The translations under genes and the position numbers were made by a program. 64,000 nt of DNA from Treponema sp. Marseille-Q3903 (GTDB lineage Bacteria; Spirochaetota; Spirochaetia; Treponematales; Treponemataceae): positions 1,488,001 through 1,552,000 of the forward strand of contig NZ_JACSEU010000001.1 in the NCBI RefSeq assembly GCF_014334335.1, written 5' to 3'. Under the pieces are notes generated by a model. It had not been told where the DNA came from, did not search any database, and saw only the letters and a program-made list of their open reading frames with translations. Shown one piece after another: positions 26,584-36,336 of this stretch (within the stretch, counting starts at the first letter, position 1; every line of letters begins with the position of its first letter).

Positions 26584-28054
26584 ATCTATAGAAACTGCAA
26601 AAAATGGAACTCAAATACCTGTTTTTCAAAGCGGAAAAACAATGGAATCAAGATATAATCCTGAAAGGGACGCAGAAAATATCTGCAAATCTCTAAACAA
26701 AAATTATAATTTTTTCTTGGTTACTGGAATCGGGAGCGGTATTTTAATAAAAAAACTTTCAGAATCATACCCGAATGCAAAAATCATCTGTTTTGAAATT
26801 TCAGAAGATGATGTATTTTTTCTAAAACAGCTTCCGGTTATAAAAAAATTATCCGAGAATAAAAATATTTTTTTTGAAAATCTTGCGTCTCTGCCACAGG
26901 CTATTCTTGACAATTATCTTCCGGCAAAATATGGAGAATTGAAAATAATAGAACAGAAAAACTGGCTTCAAGAAAATGCTACTTTTATTCCGCAAATTCA
27001 AAAAACAATAAACTGTGCAATCGGTCTCGTTTCGGCAGATTATTCTGTGCAGTCTCATTTTGGAAAAATATGGCAGACAAACATAATCAACAATTTAAAA
27101 CTGATGTCAAAAATGTCGGAAGATGAAATAGCTAAAGTAAACAGTTTTTCTATCGATGAGAAAAAAACTGCTGCCATAGTCGCTGCAGGACCTTCTTTAG
27201 ATAAAACAATTGCACAATTGAAAGATAACAATGAGCTTTTTATCATTTCCACAGATACTGCATATCAGACTTTGATTAAAAATGATATTCGCCCTGATGT
27301 AGTTATTTCTATTGACGGTCAGAGCGTTTCCTATAACCATTTTTGCACCTCAATCATTTCTTCTAAAACGATATTTGCATTTGACTTGTGCAGTAATTTT
27401 TCTGCCGCAAAATACATTTTTAATAAACACGGAAAAGTTTCATTTTTTATAAGCGGACACCCTTTGAGCTCTTTTGCTAATATCTTTTGCGGATCACAAT
27501 TTCCATTCTTATTTTCTGGTTCGGGAACTGTGACTATTTCCGCAATAGATTTTGCCGTGAAATCAGGATTTAAGAATATAAAAATTTATGGAGCAGACTT
27601 CGCTTATTCAAAAGGTAAATCGTACGCAAAAGGAACGTATCTTGAAAAGCTAAACGATTTTTCGTCCGACAAAATAAAAACAAATGAATTCTATTACAGC
27701 AAGTTGATGTACAGGACAAAACTTGTGCAAAAAGACGGCATGACATCGACAGATATATTAAACGCTTACAAAACGTCGATGGAAAAATATCTTCTTGAGA
27801 GGAACATTTTATTTGAATTGAAGAACAACGTGTATAATCTGAAAAACAGTTTCTGTAAAAAAAATGATTGCGTTAAAAGTTTTAAGTTTAATTACAGCGA
27901 CTTTATAGAACTGATAAAAAAAACTGCGCCAGAACAGCTAGAAACTCCACTGCTTCCTTACATCGCATGGCTAAGAAAAGGAATTGACAACAACGATTTT
28001 GCTGCATGGAAATTCTTAAATCTTGCATACTCTTCTATTGTCAGCTATAATTAA
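26570..28054 (+). CDS. MptE-like (DUF115) / motility accessory factor family protein, copy 2
   Basis: Started at the ATG at 26570, this is a 494-aa paralogue of the preceding protein with the same order of motifs. The N-terminal MESRYNPERDAEN stretch parallels NSSYNPSKEAERF of copy 1. The GPSL loop is at about residue 206 (AIVAAGPSLDKTI), followed by PDVVISIDGQSV and IKIYGADFAYSKGKSYA. The N-terminal 100 residues contain an FFLVTGIGSGILIKKL segment resembling a nucleotide-binding fold. The start inside copy 1 suggests coupling. A reading from 26522 is possible but matches copy 1 less well. Flagellin glycosylation is a plausible but unproven role. Confidence 0.83.
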   Translation: MSIYKSIETAKNGTQIPVFQSGKTMESRYNPERDAENICKSLNKNYNFFLVTGIGSGILIKKLSESYPNAKIICFEISEDDVFFLKQLPVIKKLSENKNIFFENLASLPQAILDNYLPAKYGELKIIEQKNWLQENATFIPQIQKTINCAIGLVSADYSVQSHFGKIWQTNIINNLKLMSKMSEDEIAKVNSFSIDEKKTAAIVAAGPSLDKTIAQLKDNNELFIISTDTAYQTLIKNDIRPDVVISIDGQSVSYNHFCTSIISSKTIFAFDLCSNFSAAKYIFNKHGKVSFFISGHPLSSFANIFCGSQFPFLFSGSGTVTISAIDFAVKSGFKNIKIYGADFAYSKGKSYAKGTYLEKLNDFSSDKIKTNEFYYSKLMYRTKLVQKDGMTSTDILNAYKTSMEKYLLERNILFELKNNVYNLKNSFCKKNDCVKSFKFNYSDFIELIKKTAPEQLETPLLPYIAWLRKGIDNNDFAAWKFLNLAYSSIVSYN

Positions 28055-28058
28055 ACAC

Positions 28059-29426
28059 ATGAAAAATCGATTTATCATTATTTACAGTGTGTTCGCTTCA
28101 TTAATTTTTGTCTTTTCCATCTGTTTTTTCGGATATAATCTTTACAGCGAATATTCATTCAATCAAAACAGAGCTGAAAAAAAATATAAATACTTGGTTA
28201 CAACTGTTGATAGAGCGTTTTCAAATCAAGAACAGACATCGGAACAGGCTTTGATTTCAATAAAAAAAATGATTGGAGATGGAGCTGATTTTTCATATAT
28301 TGAGATTAGAGAAGATAATAATTCGATTCTCCTCTACCCGACCGGAACAAAAAAAAAAGAAACTGAATCAAAACTGACAAAACCTTTTCAGTCATTGATT
28401 AAAATCAACGATACATATTACAAAATCGCTGCAAATATCTATCTTATAAAACCATCATCTGTTTATTATTACGCGAGAACGTCGTTCCTCATCGTTTTAA
28501 TCATCACAGTTATCACAATCATAATGATTGTTTACATCGGCATGACCGAATCAAAATCGGAATTTGAGAATGAAGAGGAAAAAAATGATCAGCTATCTGA
28601 AGAAAATAAATATGCGGATTCAGATGAAGATTATTTAAAAGATGATGAAAATGCAACTATCGATTTGAATGATGAACAGTCAATTTCAGATAAAAACGAC
28701 GATATGCAAACAGAAGCGACAAGTGAAACTGCAATAGAAACGACAAAAGAGATAGATTGTTTAGAACAAAAACAGGAAGTTGACGAATCGCTTACAAAAA
28801 CAGAAGATGTTCCGCAATTAAGCTCCGAAAAAACTCAGCAACAATCAGAAGAATATCAACAGCTCGATGAATCTCAACAAAAAGCGGAACTGCCATATGC
28901 AGAGGTTGAGCCGCTTGAAATTAAAGAAAACAATTCTCCTTCCGGTTTATTTGATCCTGAAACAGGAATCGGATGGGAATTGTATTTGATGACACGCCTC
29001 GATAACGAGATAGACAGGGCTATAGCATCTGAAATCGACCTATCTATCTTTGTTATAAAAATCTCTGGGGAAAATCACTCTACAGAAAAGTTTAAAAATG
29101 TTTGTAATTATCTTTCGATTCAGTTTCAGTTCAAAGATTTGATTTTTGAATACAAAGATGACTGTATTGTGTGCATAAAACTGAGCACAGATATAGAAGA
29201 GGCCTTGATTTTTGCAGATAAAATTTACGAAGATATTTCTGACATGATTGAAAAAGATAGATGCAACATCGGGATTTCGTCTCGTTCAATCAGGATTGTA
29301 TCTGGTGAAAGGATTTTGCTTGAAGCAACACAAGCGCTTGAACATTCTTTAAGAGAAAAAGACTCTCCTGTAATTGCATTTAAAGTCGATTCTGAAAAAT
29401 ACAGGAAGTTTCTTGAACAAAATTAA
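28059..29426 (+). CDS. Membrane protein with degenerate GGDEF domain
   Basis: Started at the ATG at 28059 (455 aa), it has membrane helices at about 4-25 and 141-162 around a short extracytoplasmic sensor region. A long E/D/Q-rich linker follows. The C-terminal domain (about 297-455) has the GGDEF-fold outline: DPETGIGWELYLMTRLDNE, DLSIFVIKISG, and a final NIGISSRSIRIVSGERILLE with ATQAL. The catalytic GGDEF loop is replaced by YKDDC, so diguanylate cyclase activity is not expected. It may be a sensor or a c-di-GMP-free signalling scaffold. It ends on a TTAA shared with the converging gene. Confidence 0.75.
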   Translation: MKNRFIIIYSVFASLIFVFSICFFGYNLYSEYSFNQNRAEKKYKYLVTTVDRAFSNQEQTSEQALISIKKMIGDGADFSYIEIREDNNSILLYPTGTKKKETESKLTKPFQSLIKINDTYYKIAANIYLIKPSSVYYYARTSFLIVLIITVITIIMIVYIGMTESKSEFENEEEKNDQLSEENKYADSDEDYLKDDENATIDLNDEQSISDKNDDMQTEATSETAIETTKEIDCLEQKQEVDESLTKTEDVPQLSSEKTQQQSEEYQQLDESQQKAELPYAEVEPLEIKENNSPSGLFDPETGIGWELYLMTRLDNEIDRAIASEIDLSIFVIKISGENHSTEKFKNVCNYLSIQFQFKDLIFEYKDDCIVCIKLSTDIEEALIFADKIYEDISDMIEKDRCNIGISSRSIRIVSGERILLEATQALEHSLREKDSPVIAFKVDSEKYRKFLEQN

Positions 29427-30049
29427 GAAACAGGAGCCTGATTTTCAGTCTTCACTTCACCTTTTAGCTTCTTATAAGATTCCTCAAATCTTTCAATATT
29501 CTTGCTGTCTGCAAAATCTGTCTTGAGAGTTTCCATCAGTGAAATATAAAGCTCTTCATTTTTTTTAAAGTTTTTTTCATCAGCAAGAATAACCGCTATA
29601 TAATTTTCAAGAAACTGCGAATTTTCCGGTTGTTCTTCTACAAGGAGCTTGTAAGATTCTTTTGCATTTTTATAATTGCCCTGCATTGAATAAATATATG
29701 CAATGCTTGCTTTTATTGAGGCATTTTTTGGGTCTCGTTTGAGCATTATCTTATACATAGGCAATGCGTCGTCCCATTTAGAAAGATATGAATAACATTT
29801 TGCAAGCTTATAAAAAGCTGTCCAATAAAGTTTTTTATTACGCATAGCTTTTTCATAATAATTAGATGCGTTGGAATAATCTTCAAGTTTAAAATAAGTG
29901 TCGCCTATGTTTATATATTCCGCATAGATGTTTTGAACTTTTGCATACTCCTGTCCAGGAACAGGAGTTGGGATACTCGCGCATGAAAAAAATACTGCAA
30001 TTACGAGGACGGTTAATATATTAACCAAGTACAATCTTTTCAATTTCAT
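29423..30049 (-). CDS. TPR-repeat lipoprotein
   Basis: The 208-aa reading from the ATG at 30049 gives a signal peptide with lipobox FFSC, then [11 protein letters not shown]. At least three tetratricopeptide repeats follow, including [39 protein letters not shown] and [23 protein letters not shown] lipoproteins of spirochaetes sit in the periplasm as protein-interaction platforms. The start lies within the end of the uracil phosphoribosyltransferase gene (29-base overlap), so it is the last gene of that unit. Earlier in-frame starts would bury the lipobox. Confidence 0.82.
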   Translation of the reverse strand: MKLKRLYLVNILTVLVIAVFFSCASIPTPVPGQEYAKVQNIYAEYINIGDTYFKLEDYSNASNYYEKAMRNKKLYWTAFYKLAKCYSYLSKWDDALPMYKIMLKRDPKNASIKASIAYIYSMQGNYKNAKESYKLLVEEQPENSQFLENYIAVILADEKNFKKNEELYISLMETLKTDFADSKNIERFEESYKKLKGEVKTENQAPVS

Positions 30050-31055
30050 AGAGCTGAGATTTGTATAAACCTGAAATATTGTGTCCGTAGTCTGCAATCA
30101 GCTGAATCATATTTCTTGGAGCATCTTGTGTGTCGCATCCGTTTAGACGATCTCCAGCATCTCCAAGTCCCGGCATTATGTACGCTTTTTCGTTCATCAC
30201 AGGGTCCATCCAAAGTGTGTAGCAAGTACAGTTTTCAAGCGCTCTAGTTACGCGTATGCTTCCTTTCAAAGTTGAAATTGTATTAAAAAATGAAATAGAT
30301 TTTGGTTTTACGCCCTGACTTTGAAGATATTTTACTACAGTGACGAGAGAGCCGCCTGTAGCGTTCATCGGGTCGGCAAAAATCAAATCTTTTCCGTCGA
30401 GTTGCTCGAGATTAAAAAACGACTTGTTCAAATCCATGATATATTCCATATTTGACTCATTTTTAGTATCGTTGCGTGAAATCTTGAACAAGGCAAATGG
30501 AGTTTGGTATTTGTGCGATGAATATGCCTGAATCTCCTTTGACATTATCATGCTCGGTAAAAGCGCTCCACGAAGCATAACGCACATCACGGAATTTTCA
30601 ATTTTGTGGTCTATATCGGGAATTTTGTGGACAGCGTAGTTCTGAACAGGAAAACGAACTGGAGTTTTTACGAACATGTATCCTTTTTTGTCGCTGTGTT
30701 GATCAATATATGCCATTTTAAAAAGCATTTCGTATGCACGTTGACTGTAATACATAAATTCTTGATGATCTGTATTTTCATCTCGGAGTTTTGAAATCAC
30801 TCGTGAACATTCTGCGTGAGCACTTTCTTCTGTTACAAAAGAAAATACTTTGATGTTTGGATGTTTTGCACAGATATTCTGCATTTCATGCCCGAGCTTG
30901 TCGTAGCCTTCAATAACCTTTTTTTTGTCGAGCGGCTCAAAGTATTTCATAGTTTCTTTGAACATAGCGTCAAGTTTGTGAAGATCTGCGCTGTCTTCCG
31001 CAGTCAAATAACCATCTAAGTCTTCAGCTTTAAGAATGATTTTGTTATCTGTCAT
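30021..31055 (-). CDS. upp: Uracil phosphoribosyltransferase-like protein with long N-terminal extension
   Basis: The C-terminal 200 residues have UPRTase features: [16 protein letters not shown], the PRPP loop [14 protein letters not shown] (about 225-238), and [14 protein letters not shown] near residue 315, which is the uracil-binding ending. The enzyme makes UMP from uracil and PRPP. At 344 aa it is far longer than the usual 209 aa. The extra 130 residues at the N-terminus contain no recognised domain. The gene lies 24 bases after a lipoprotein gene in the ileS unit and its 3' end overlaps the TPR gene. Confidence 0.85.
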   Translation of the reverse strand: MTDNKIILKAEDLDGYLTAEDSADLHKLDAMFKETMKYFEPLDKKKVIEGYDKLGHEMQNICAKHPNIKVFSFVTEESAHAECSRVISKLRDENTDHQEFMYYSQRAYEMLFKMAYIDQHSDKKGYMFVKTPVRFPVQNYAVHKIPDIDHKIENSVMCVMLRGALLPSMIMSKEIQAYSSHKYQTPFALFKISRNDTKNESNMEYIMDLNKSFFNLEQLDGKDLIFADPMNATGGSLVTVVKYLQSQGVKPKSISFFNTISTLKGSIRVTRALENCTCYTLWMDPVMNEKAYIMPGLGDAGDRLNGCDTQDAPRNMIQLIADYGHNISGLYKSQLYEIEKIVLG

Positions 31056-31079
31056 ATAATTCCCCTTTATATAATGATC

Positions 31080-31973
31080 TTATAATACAAGAACTTTGTA
31101 AAGTTGATTTTTATCTATTCTGATTCCGTTGATTTTTAAGACGTTGTTTCCAATAATCTCTTCCTGTGAATCAGTAAGACCGAAAGCAAGGATCAAGAGC
31201 CCTCTGCCGACTTTTAAAAACTTTTCATTTTTAAAATTAAATTCCAAGCTTAAAAGATATTGTGAATCAAAATTCGGGTCTGTAACAAAAAAACCTTTCA
31301 CATCAAACAATTTTAGGTCGAGATTTGTACCCGTTAAAATCGTCAAAAAAGATTGAGGCTTGTTCGCAAAAAATCTTATTTCGTCTTCCGCAGATTTAAG
31401 ATAATCGATCAGCTGCTCGTCCAATTCAGAATATATTTGATTTTCAGTATCTTCAGGCATTTTACAAAGCATATCGTAGCGGTCAATCATGTAATTTACA
31501 TTCCTTCCAAGACACACAATTTTTGATTCTGGAAATGATATTGAAATCTTACTTTTGTAAACCGGATAAACAGACTGCGATTGCTCAGGAGCGTATTTTG
31601 AAACTTCCCAGCCGTTTTTTTCATTTAAGACTTTTGGAATATAATTAAGCGGAATCGAAGCATCTATAGCTGCTTGAAATTCCAAAACATTTCTCGAACG
31701 ATTGATTCCGATATATGCTTTATCAATTCTTTGAGCGATTGCCTTTGCTTGTGATTCGGGAATTTTATCGATATTATTCTCGATAATTCTTTCAATCAAG
31801 TCTGAATCGGCTTTTTTTGGAATCGCAATATAAAATGCACTTCGATCATCGAGCAATTCAATTGCATCTACTTTTCTTCCTTGAGGAAGCGTTTTACAGC
31901 TTGTCGCACTCGCCACAATAACAAAAATAAGAGCGACGAGTATTATAAATAAATTAGATTTATGCTTTAGCAA
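31080..31973 (-). CDS. Lipoprotein of unknown function
   Basis: This 297-aa protein has an N-terminal hydrophobic signal (residues 8-25) and lipobox ATSC, followed by KTLPQGRK. The mature part has no recognised domain. It starts 14 bases inside the end of ileS, so translation is probably coupled to the synthetase. The mature part has long stretches of alternating charged and hydrophobic residues (for example IELLDDRSAFYIAIPKKAD). A surface or periplasmic role is all that can be inferred. Confidence 0.78.
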   Translation of the reverse strand: MLKHKSNLFIILVALIFVIVASATSCKTLPQGRKVDAIELLDDRSAFYIAIPKKADSDLIERIIENNIDKIPESQAKAIAQRIDKAYIGINRSRNVLEFQAAIDASIPLNYIPKVLNEKNGWEVSKYAPEQSQSVYPVYKSKISISFPESKIVCLGRNVNYMIDRYDMLCKMPEDTENQIYSELDEQLIDYLKSAEDEIRFFANKPQSFLTILTGTNLDLKLFDVKGFFVTDPNFDSQYLLSLEFNFKNEKFLKVGRGLLILAFGLTDSQEEIIGNNVLKINGIRIDKNQLYKVLVL

Positions 31974-34900
31974 TTACAAAACTCCATTTTTTATCATCAG
32001 CTTCTACTTCTGTCGCATCGGACAAAGAGGAAGCCCATTTGATTGAACAAGCCAAAGTCTCATTAGAAATAAAACTTTCGAACATCATGTATGCCGACTT
32101 GAGGTCAGCATCTCCAGAAAGCTCAATCTTGATTCTGTCTGTAACGTTGTATCCATTTTCCTTACGCTTGTTCTGAATACCGCGAATCAAGTCGCGAATA
32201 TAGCCTTCTTTTTTTAATTCATCTGTGACTTTAGTTTCGAGCCCGACTGTCAAAGTTCCATCGTTTATAACTTTCAAATCATCTTTTTCAAAACGTTCGA
32301 CGATAACTTTTTCTGTATCTAAGTCAACTTTTGTTCCATCAACGTCGATCGAAAGAGGTTTTCCGTCGAGGATTGCAGCAATCTGATCGTTTGTCAAAGT
32401 CTGAATGACGGCGGCAGTCGCTTTCATTTTTTGCCCGAGCTCTTTCCCAAGAACTTTAAAATTTGCTTTTGCTTTGTATTCTACAAGTTCATCTTCACGG
32501 TCGTGGAATTCAACTTTTTTGACGTTCAACTCTTCACTGATTGTGTCCTGCATTTCAGCAAGAACTGCTTTTTCTTCAGGGTTACGAGTGACCAATGCGA
32601 CAGAAGCGAGCGGCTGACGATTTTTTAAATTGAACTGATTGCGCAAACTGTGCCCCATTGAAACAGCTTTTTGTACAGTTGCCATCTTAAATTCAAGCCC
32701 TTCATTTTTCCAATTTTTATTCGAAGTCGGATAATCGCAAAGGTGAACAGATTCTTTGTCTTCAGGATTTTTTAGATTTTGGTACATCTCTTCAGTTATA
32801 AATGGAACAAATGGCGCCGAGACTTCTGAAAGAGTTTTCAAAGCTATATACAGTGATTCATAAGCTTCTGCTTTGTCGCTGTCATTTTCCGATTTCCAAA
32901 AACGACGGCGGCTTCTGCGGATATACCAGTTGTTGAGTTGATCTATAAACTTAACAATCGGGTCAATCGCTGCGGATAAATCATAATCGTCGAGCGCTTT
33001 TGTAACATCTTCGACTAAAGTTTGCGTAATAGATAAAAGCCATGCGTCAAGCGGATTTGAAGGCAAGTTGCTGTCGAACATGTGTCCGGTAGGCTTTGCG
33101 TTGTCGATATTAGCATAAGTTACAAAGAATGAATAAGAGTTCCACCATGGAATTATGATAGATTTTAAAACATCGCGAACACCGTCATCTGAATAACGAA
33201 GGTCATCTGCTTTTACTACAGCTGAGTGAATCAAAAACAGTCGTAGTGCATCTGCGCCGAATTTTTCGATTGCCTCAACAGGATCTGTGTAATTTCTCAA
33301 AGATTTAGACATCTTGCGACCGTCTGATGCAAGGACAAGTCCGTTTACAATACAGTTTTGGAAAGCAGGTTTGTCAAACAACAATGCTGCCAAAACTGTC
33401 AGCGTGTAAAACCAACCTCGAGTCTGGTCGAGACCTTCGGAGATAAAGTCCGCAGGAAAATGTGATTCAAAATATTCTTTATTTTCAAAAGGATAATGTT
33501 GTTGCGCGTAAGGCATGCTTCCCGATTCGAACCAGCAGTCAAAAACTTCAGGTATACGATGCATTGTGCCGCCACATTTTTTGCACTGAATTGTGATTTT
33601 ATCTACGAACTGCTTGTGTAAATCATCAGGATACGTTCCGGACAAATCTGCAAGTTCCTGTCTGCTTCCTACACAAAGTACATTTTTACATTTAGGGTTG
33701 TCACATTTCCAAATCGGTATCGGATTACCCCAGTAACGATTGCGGCTAACAGCCCAGTCGCGGGAATTTGCAAGCCATTTTCCAAAGCGACCATCTTTTA
33801 TATGTGAAGGTTGCCATTTAATCTTAGAGTTTGCACGCAAAAGTTCGTCGTGATGTTCTCCAACTTTTATAAACCACGAAGAGATTCCGCGGTAAATCAA
33901 CGGTGAACCGCACCTCCAGCAATGTGGATAAGAGTGCATGTGCTGTTCTTTTTTTATCAATTTATTTTCTTTTTTAAGTCGATCCATTATGTCTTTATCA
34001 CAATCTTTTACAAAGCGTCCTTCATAATCGGGAACTTCTTTCGTAAATTTACATTCTGCGTCAATCGGTTCAACTTCAGGAATTCCGGAACCTGTAAAAA
34101 CTATGTGGTCGTCTTCACCGAAAGCAGGGGCAATGTGGACGATGCCGGTACCGTCTTCTGTAGAAACGTAGTCTGCATTTAATACACGGAAAGCTCCTTC
34201 GGTACATTTTTGTTTTGAATCACGCTCGCAAGTTGCAGCATCAGCATATTTTGCAAAATAAGGGAACAAAGGCTCATAACGAGCTCCAATAAAATCTTTA
34301 CCTTTGTGACGGTAGATTATCTCGTAAGCCTCAGGGTCTTTGTAATAAGCCGAAAGACGAGCTTCTGCAAAAATATAATATTCGCCGGATTCCTTATCGC
34401 GGATTTTGACGTAATCGAGCTCAGGTCCCATACAAAGCCCCAAATTTGAAGGAAGCGTCCAAGGTGTTGTCGTCCATGCGATAAAATAAGTTTTACCGTT
34501 TGCCATATCAGGATCGTTTACACCAGCTGGAGCTTTAGTTATTTTAAATCTGACTGTAACAGTCATATCGTTTACATCTTTGTAACCTTGAGCAAGCTCG
34601 TGTGTAGAAAGGACTGTTGAGCAACGTGGGCAATACGGAAGAATATATTTTCCTTCATAGATAAGTTTTTTATCCCACAAAGCTTTTGCAATCCACCAGA
34701 TTGATTCCATGTATTGTGGACTCATCGTTTTATAATCATTGTCAAAATCAACCCAACGCCCCATCCTTGTGATCGTTTTACGCCATTCAGCTGTATAACG
34801 AAGTACAGATGCCTTGCAAGCGTCGTTGAATTTATCTACGCCAAGCTCTTCAATCTCGTGCTTTGAGTTTATTCCAAGCTCTTTTTCAATTAGGTTTTCA

Positions 34901-35178
34901 ACAGGAAGTCCATGGCAGTCCCAACCGAACCGGCGTTCGACTTTTTTGCCTTTCATTGTCTGATATCGTGGGATGATGTCTTTTATAGTAGATGGAATAA
35001 AATGCCCAAAGTGCGGAAGTCCGGTTGCAAACGGAGGTCCATCAAAAAATACAAAATCCTCTGCACCTTCACGTTGGCTGATAGACTTTTTGAAAATATC
35101 ATTATCTTGCCAAAATTTTAATACACTTTCTTCCTGTTTTGAAAAATTAACTTTCGGATCAACCGGTTTAAAACTCAT
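31960..35178 (-). CDS. ileS: Isoleucine--tRNA ligase, eukaryote-like type
   Basis: This is a 1072-aa class I synthetase. The HIGH-type motif is PHFGH at residues 55-59 in PPFATGLPHFGH, and KMSKS lies near residue 620 in GRKMSKSLRNYTDP. The editing (CP1) domain is recognisable between them, including the FTGSGIPEVEP region, and zinc-like cysteine pairs occur at CPRC, CWRC and CKKCGG. The length and the ATGLPHFGH form fit the eukaryote-like (type 2) IleRS known in several spirochaetes and in mupirocin-resistant bacteria. AAGGA precedes the ATG. It is the first gene of a four-gene unit. Confidence 0.96.
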   Translation of the reverse strand: MSFKPVDPKVNFSKQEESVLKFWQDNDIFKKSISQREGAEDFVFFDGPPFATGLPHFGHFIPSTIKDIIPRYQTMKGKKVERRFGWDCHGLPVENLIEKELGINSKHEIEELGVDKFNDACKASVLRYTAEWRKTITRMGRWVDFDNDYKTMSPQYMESIWWIAKALWDKKLIYEGKYILPYCPRCSTVLSTHELAQGYKDVNDMTVTVRFKITKAPAGVNDPDMANGKTYFIAWTTTPWTLPSNLGLCMGPELDYVKIRDKESGEYYIFAEARLSAYYKDPEAYEIIYRHKGKDFIGARYEPLFPYFAKYADAATCERDSKQKCTEGAFRVLNADYVSTEDGTGIVHIAPAFGEDDHIVFTGSGIPEVEPIDAECKFTKEVPDYEGRFVKDCDKDIMDRLKKENKLIKKEQHMHSYPHCWRCGSPLIYRGISSWFIKVGEHHDELLRANSKIKWQPSHIKDGRFGKWLANSRDWAVSRNRYWGNPIPIWKCDNPKCKNVLCVGSRQELADLSGTYPDDLHKQFVDKITIQCKKCGGTMHRIPEVFDCWFESGSMPYAQQHYPFENKEYFESHFPADFISEGLDQTRGWFYTLTVLAALLFDKPAFQNCIVNGLVLASDGRKMSKSLRNYTDPVEAIEKFGADALRLFLIHSAVVKADDLRYSDDGVRDVLKSIIIPWWNSYSFFVTYANIDNAKPTGHMFDSNLPSNPLDAWLLSITQTLVEDVTKALDDYDLSAAIDPIVKFIDQLNNWYIRRSRRRFWKSENDSDKAEAYESLYIALKTLSEVSAPFVPFITEEMYQNLKNPEDKESVHLCDYPTSNKNWKNEGLEFKMATVQKAVSMGHSLRNQFNLKNRQPLASVALVTRNPEEKAVLAEMQDTISEELNVKKVEFHDREDELVEYKAKANFKVLGKELGQKMKATAAVIQTLTNDQIAAILDGKPLSIDVDGTKVDLDTEKVIVERFEKDDLKVINDGTLTVGLETKVTDELKKEGYIRDLIRGIQNKRKENGYNVTDRIKIELSGDADLKSAYMMFESFISNETLACSIKWASSLSDATEVEADDKKWSFVIAKA

Positions 35179-35319
35179 GCTTGCGTCCTTGTCATCATAC
35201 TTAATATTTTGAATTATATGTAATTTACTGATAGTATCATTTTTTTTTTGTTTATTCTATAATCGTGCAAAAAGTTGAATGCGTAAAAATGAAACAGATT
35301 TTTCAAAAAATCGGATTTT

Positions 35320-36162
35320 CTAATAAGATTTTTCTACTCTGTTTTCATCTTTTGCCTTTTTTTTGCTGTAAGAAAAAAGAGAATATCCTTTATTGTTGTA
35401 TTCTTGTATTTCATTCAAATATACACTTTTTGGAAACAACGCTTTTGCAGAGTCAAGATAATTTTGAGCATCTGATTTATCTTTATTTTCATATAAAAAC
35501 TGCGATAAAAATATCAAAGCGTAAAATTTCTCAGCATTGTTTTTTGCAGCATTCAAACCTTTTTCAAAATAATGCAATGCTTTTTTTCCGCTTCCACCTG
35601 CAATCCCCGGAGCCCAAAAATACCACTGCCCGATATGTGTGAGACAGTAAGAATTTTCTGCGTCTAATTTCAAGCATTCTTCGTAAAACTCTTTTACCTT
35701 TGTCCCATATTTTATTGCACCGCTGACAGGACTGTAAGACATATAGCACGAAATCGTATCAGCTGTGATAACATAAAGCCATTCATTTACATTGCCATTG
35801 TTTTCTGAAATAAATTTGAAATTTTCATCCATTTGGGAAAGCAGAGCGTTTTGGAGATATTTGTCATTTTCTTTGTTTTCCCAAATATAATTGTATTTTT
35901 CCAAAAGATAAAATGAATCGATTATCAGCTTTTCCTGTTCGGAAAAATCGGTGTAAGCATTTTGAATGCGATATTTTTCAAGTTCTTCAGCTGCAAAGCT
36001 TTTGTCCTTGAACTGCGTCAATTCCACACGAAAATTCATAAAAGAATCTATATAGCTTTCAGCTTTTTCAGAGATGTTTTTGTTACAAAATAGATTAAAA
36101 TTCAAAATAAAAATAAATAAACTTGATAAAAAAAAAGACTTAAAAAAACGAAAGTTGCTCAT
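35320..36162 (-). CDS. TPR-like lipoprotein
   Basis: This 280-aa protein has a signal segment (residues 7-25) and the lipobox-like LFC, then NKNISEK. The second half has a TPR-like layout (HIGQWYFWAPGIAGGSGKKA, HYFEKGLNAAKNNAEKFYAL and FLYENKDKSDAQNYLDSAKA). The AGGSGKKALHYFEKGL segment is reminiscent of the TatT family of treponemal TRAP-transporter-associated lipoproteins, but that match is from memory. A TATAAT on the minus strand at 36181-36186 lies 18 bases before the ATG. The 141-base gap between its stop and ileS holds no clear terminator or hairpin. Confidence 0.78.
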   Translation of the reverse strand: MSNFRFFKSFFLSSLFIFILNFNLFCNKNISEKAESYIDSFMNFRVELTQFKDKSFAAEELEKYRIQNAYTDFSEQEKLIIDSFYLLEKYNYIWENKENDKYLQNALLSQMDENFKFISENNGNVNEWLYVITADTISCYMSYSPVSGAIKYGTKVKEFYEECLKLDAENSYCLTHIGQWYFWAPGIAGGSGKKALHYFEKGLNAAKNNAEKFYALIFLSQFLYENKDKSDAQNYLDSAKALFPKSVYLNEIQEYNNKGYSLFSYSKKKAKDENRVEKSY

Positions 36163-36336
36163 AGTGCGCTATTTTCGCATATTATAATTTTTTTTTCTAT
36201 TATTTTAGATATAATTTTTTGATTTGCCAATGATTTTATTCTGTGCATTCCGAGTTGACTAAAGATTAGACTGCATTCCTACAGCATAGACATGCATATT
36301 GATTATTTTTATTTATTTAATTAATATAAAAAAAGC

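Noticed and set aside
35240-35249. Run of ten T between ileS and the lipoprotein gene as a terminator
   Set aside because: There is no hairpin next to it and the run is on the wrong strand for the lipoprotein gene.
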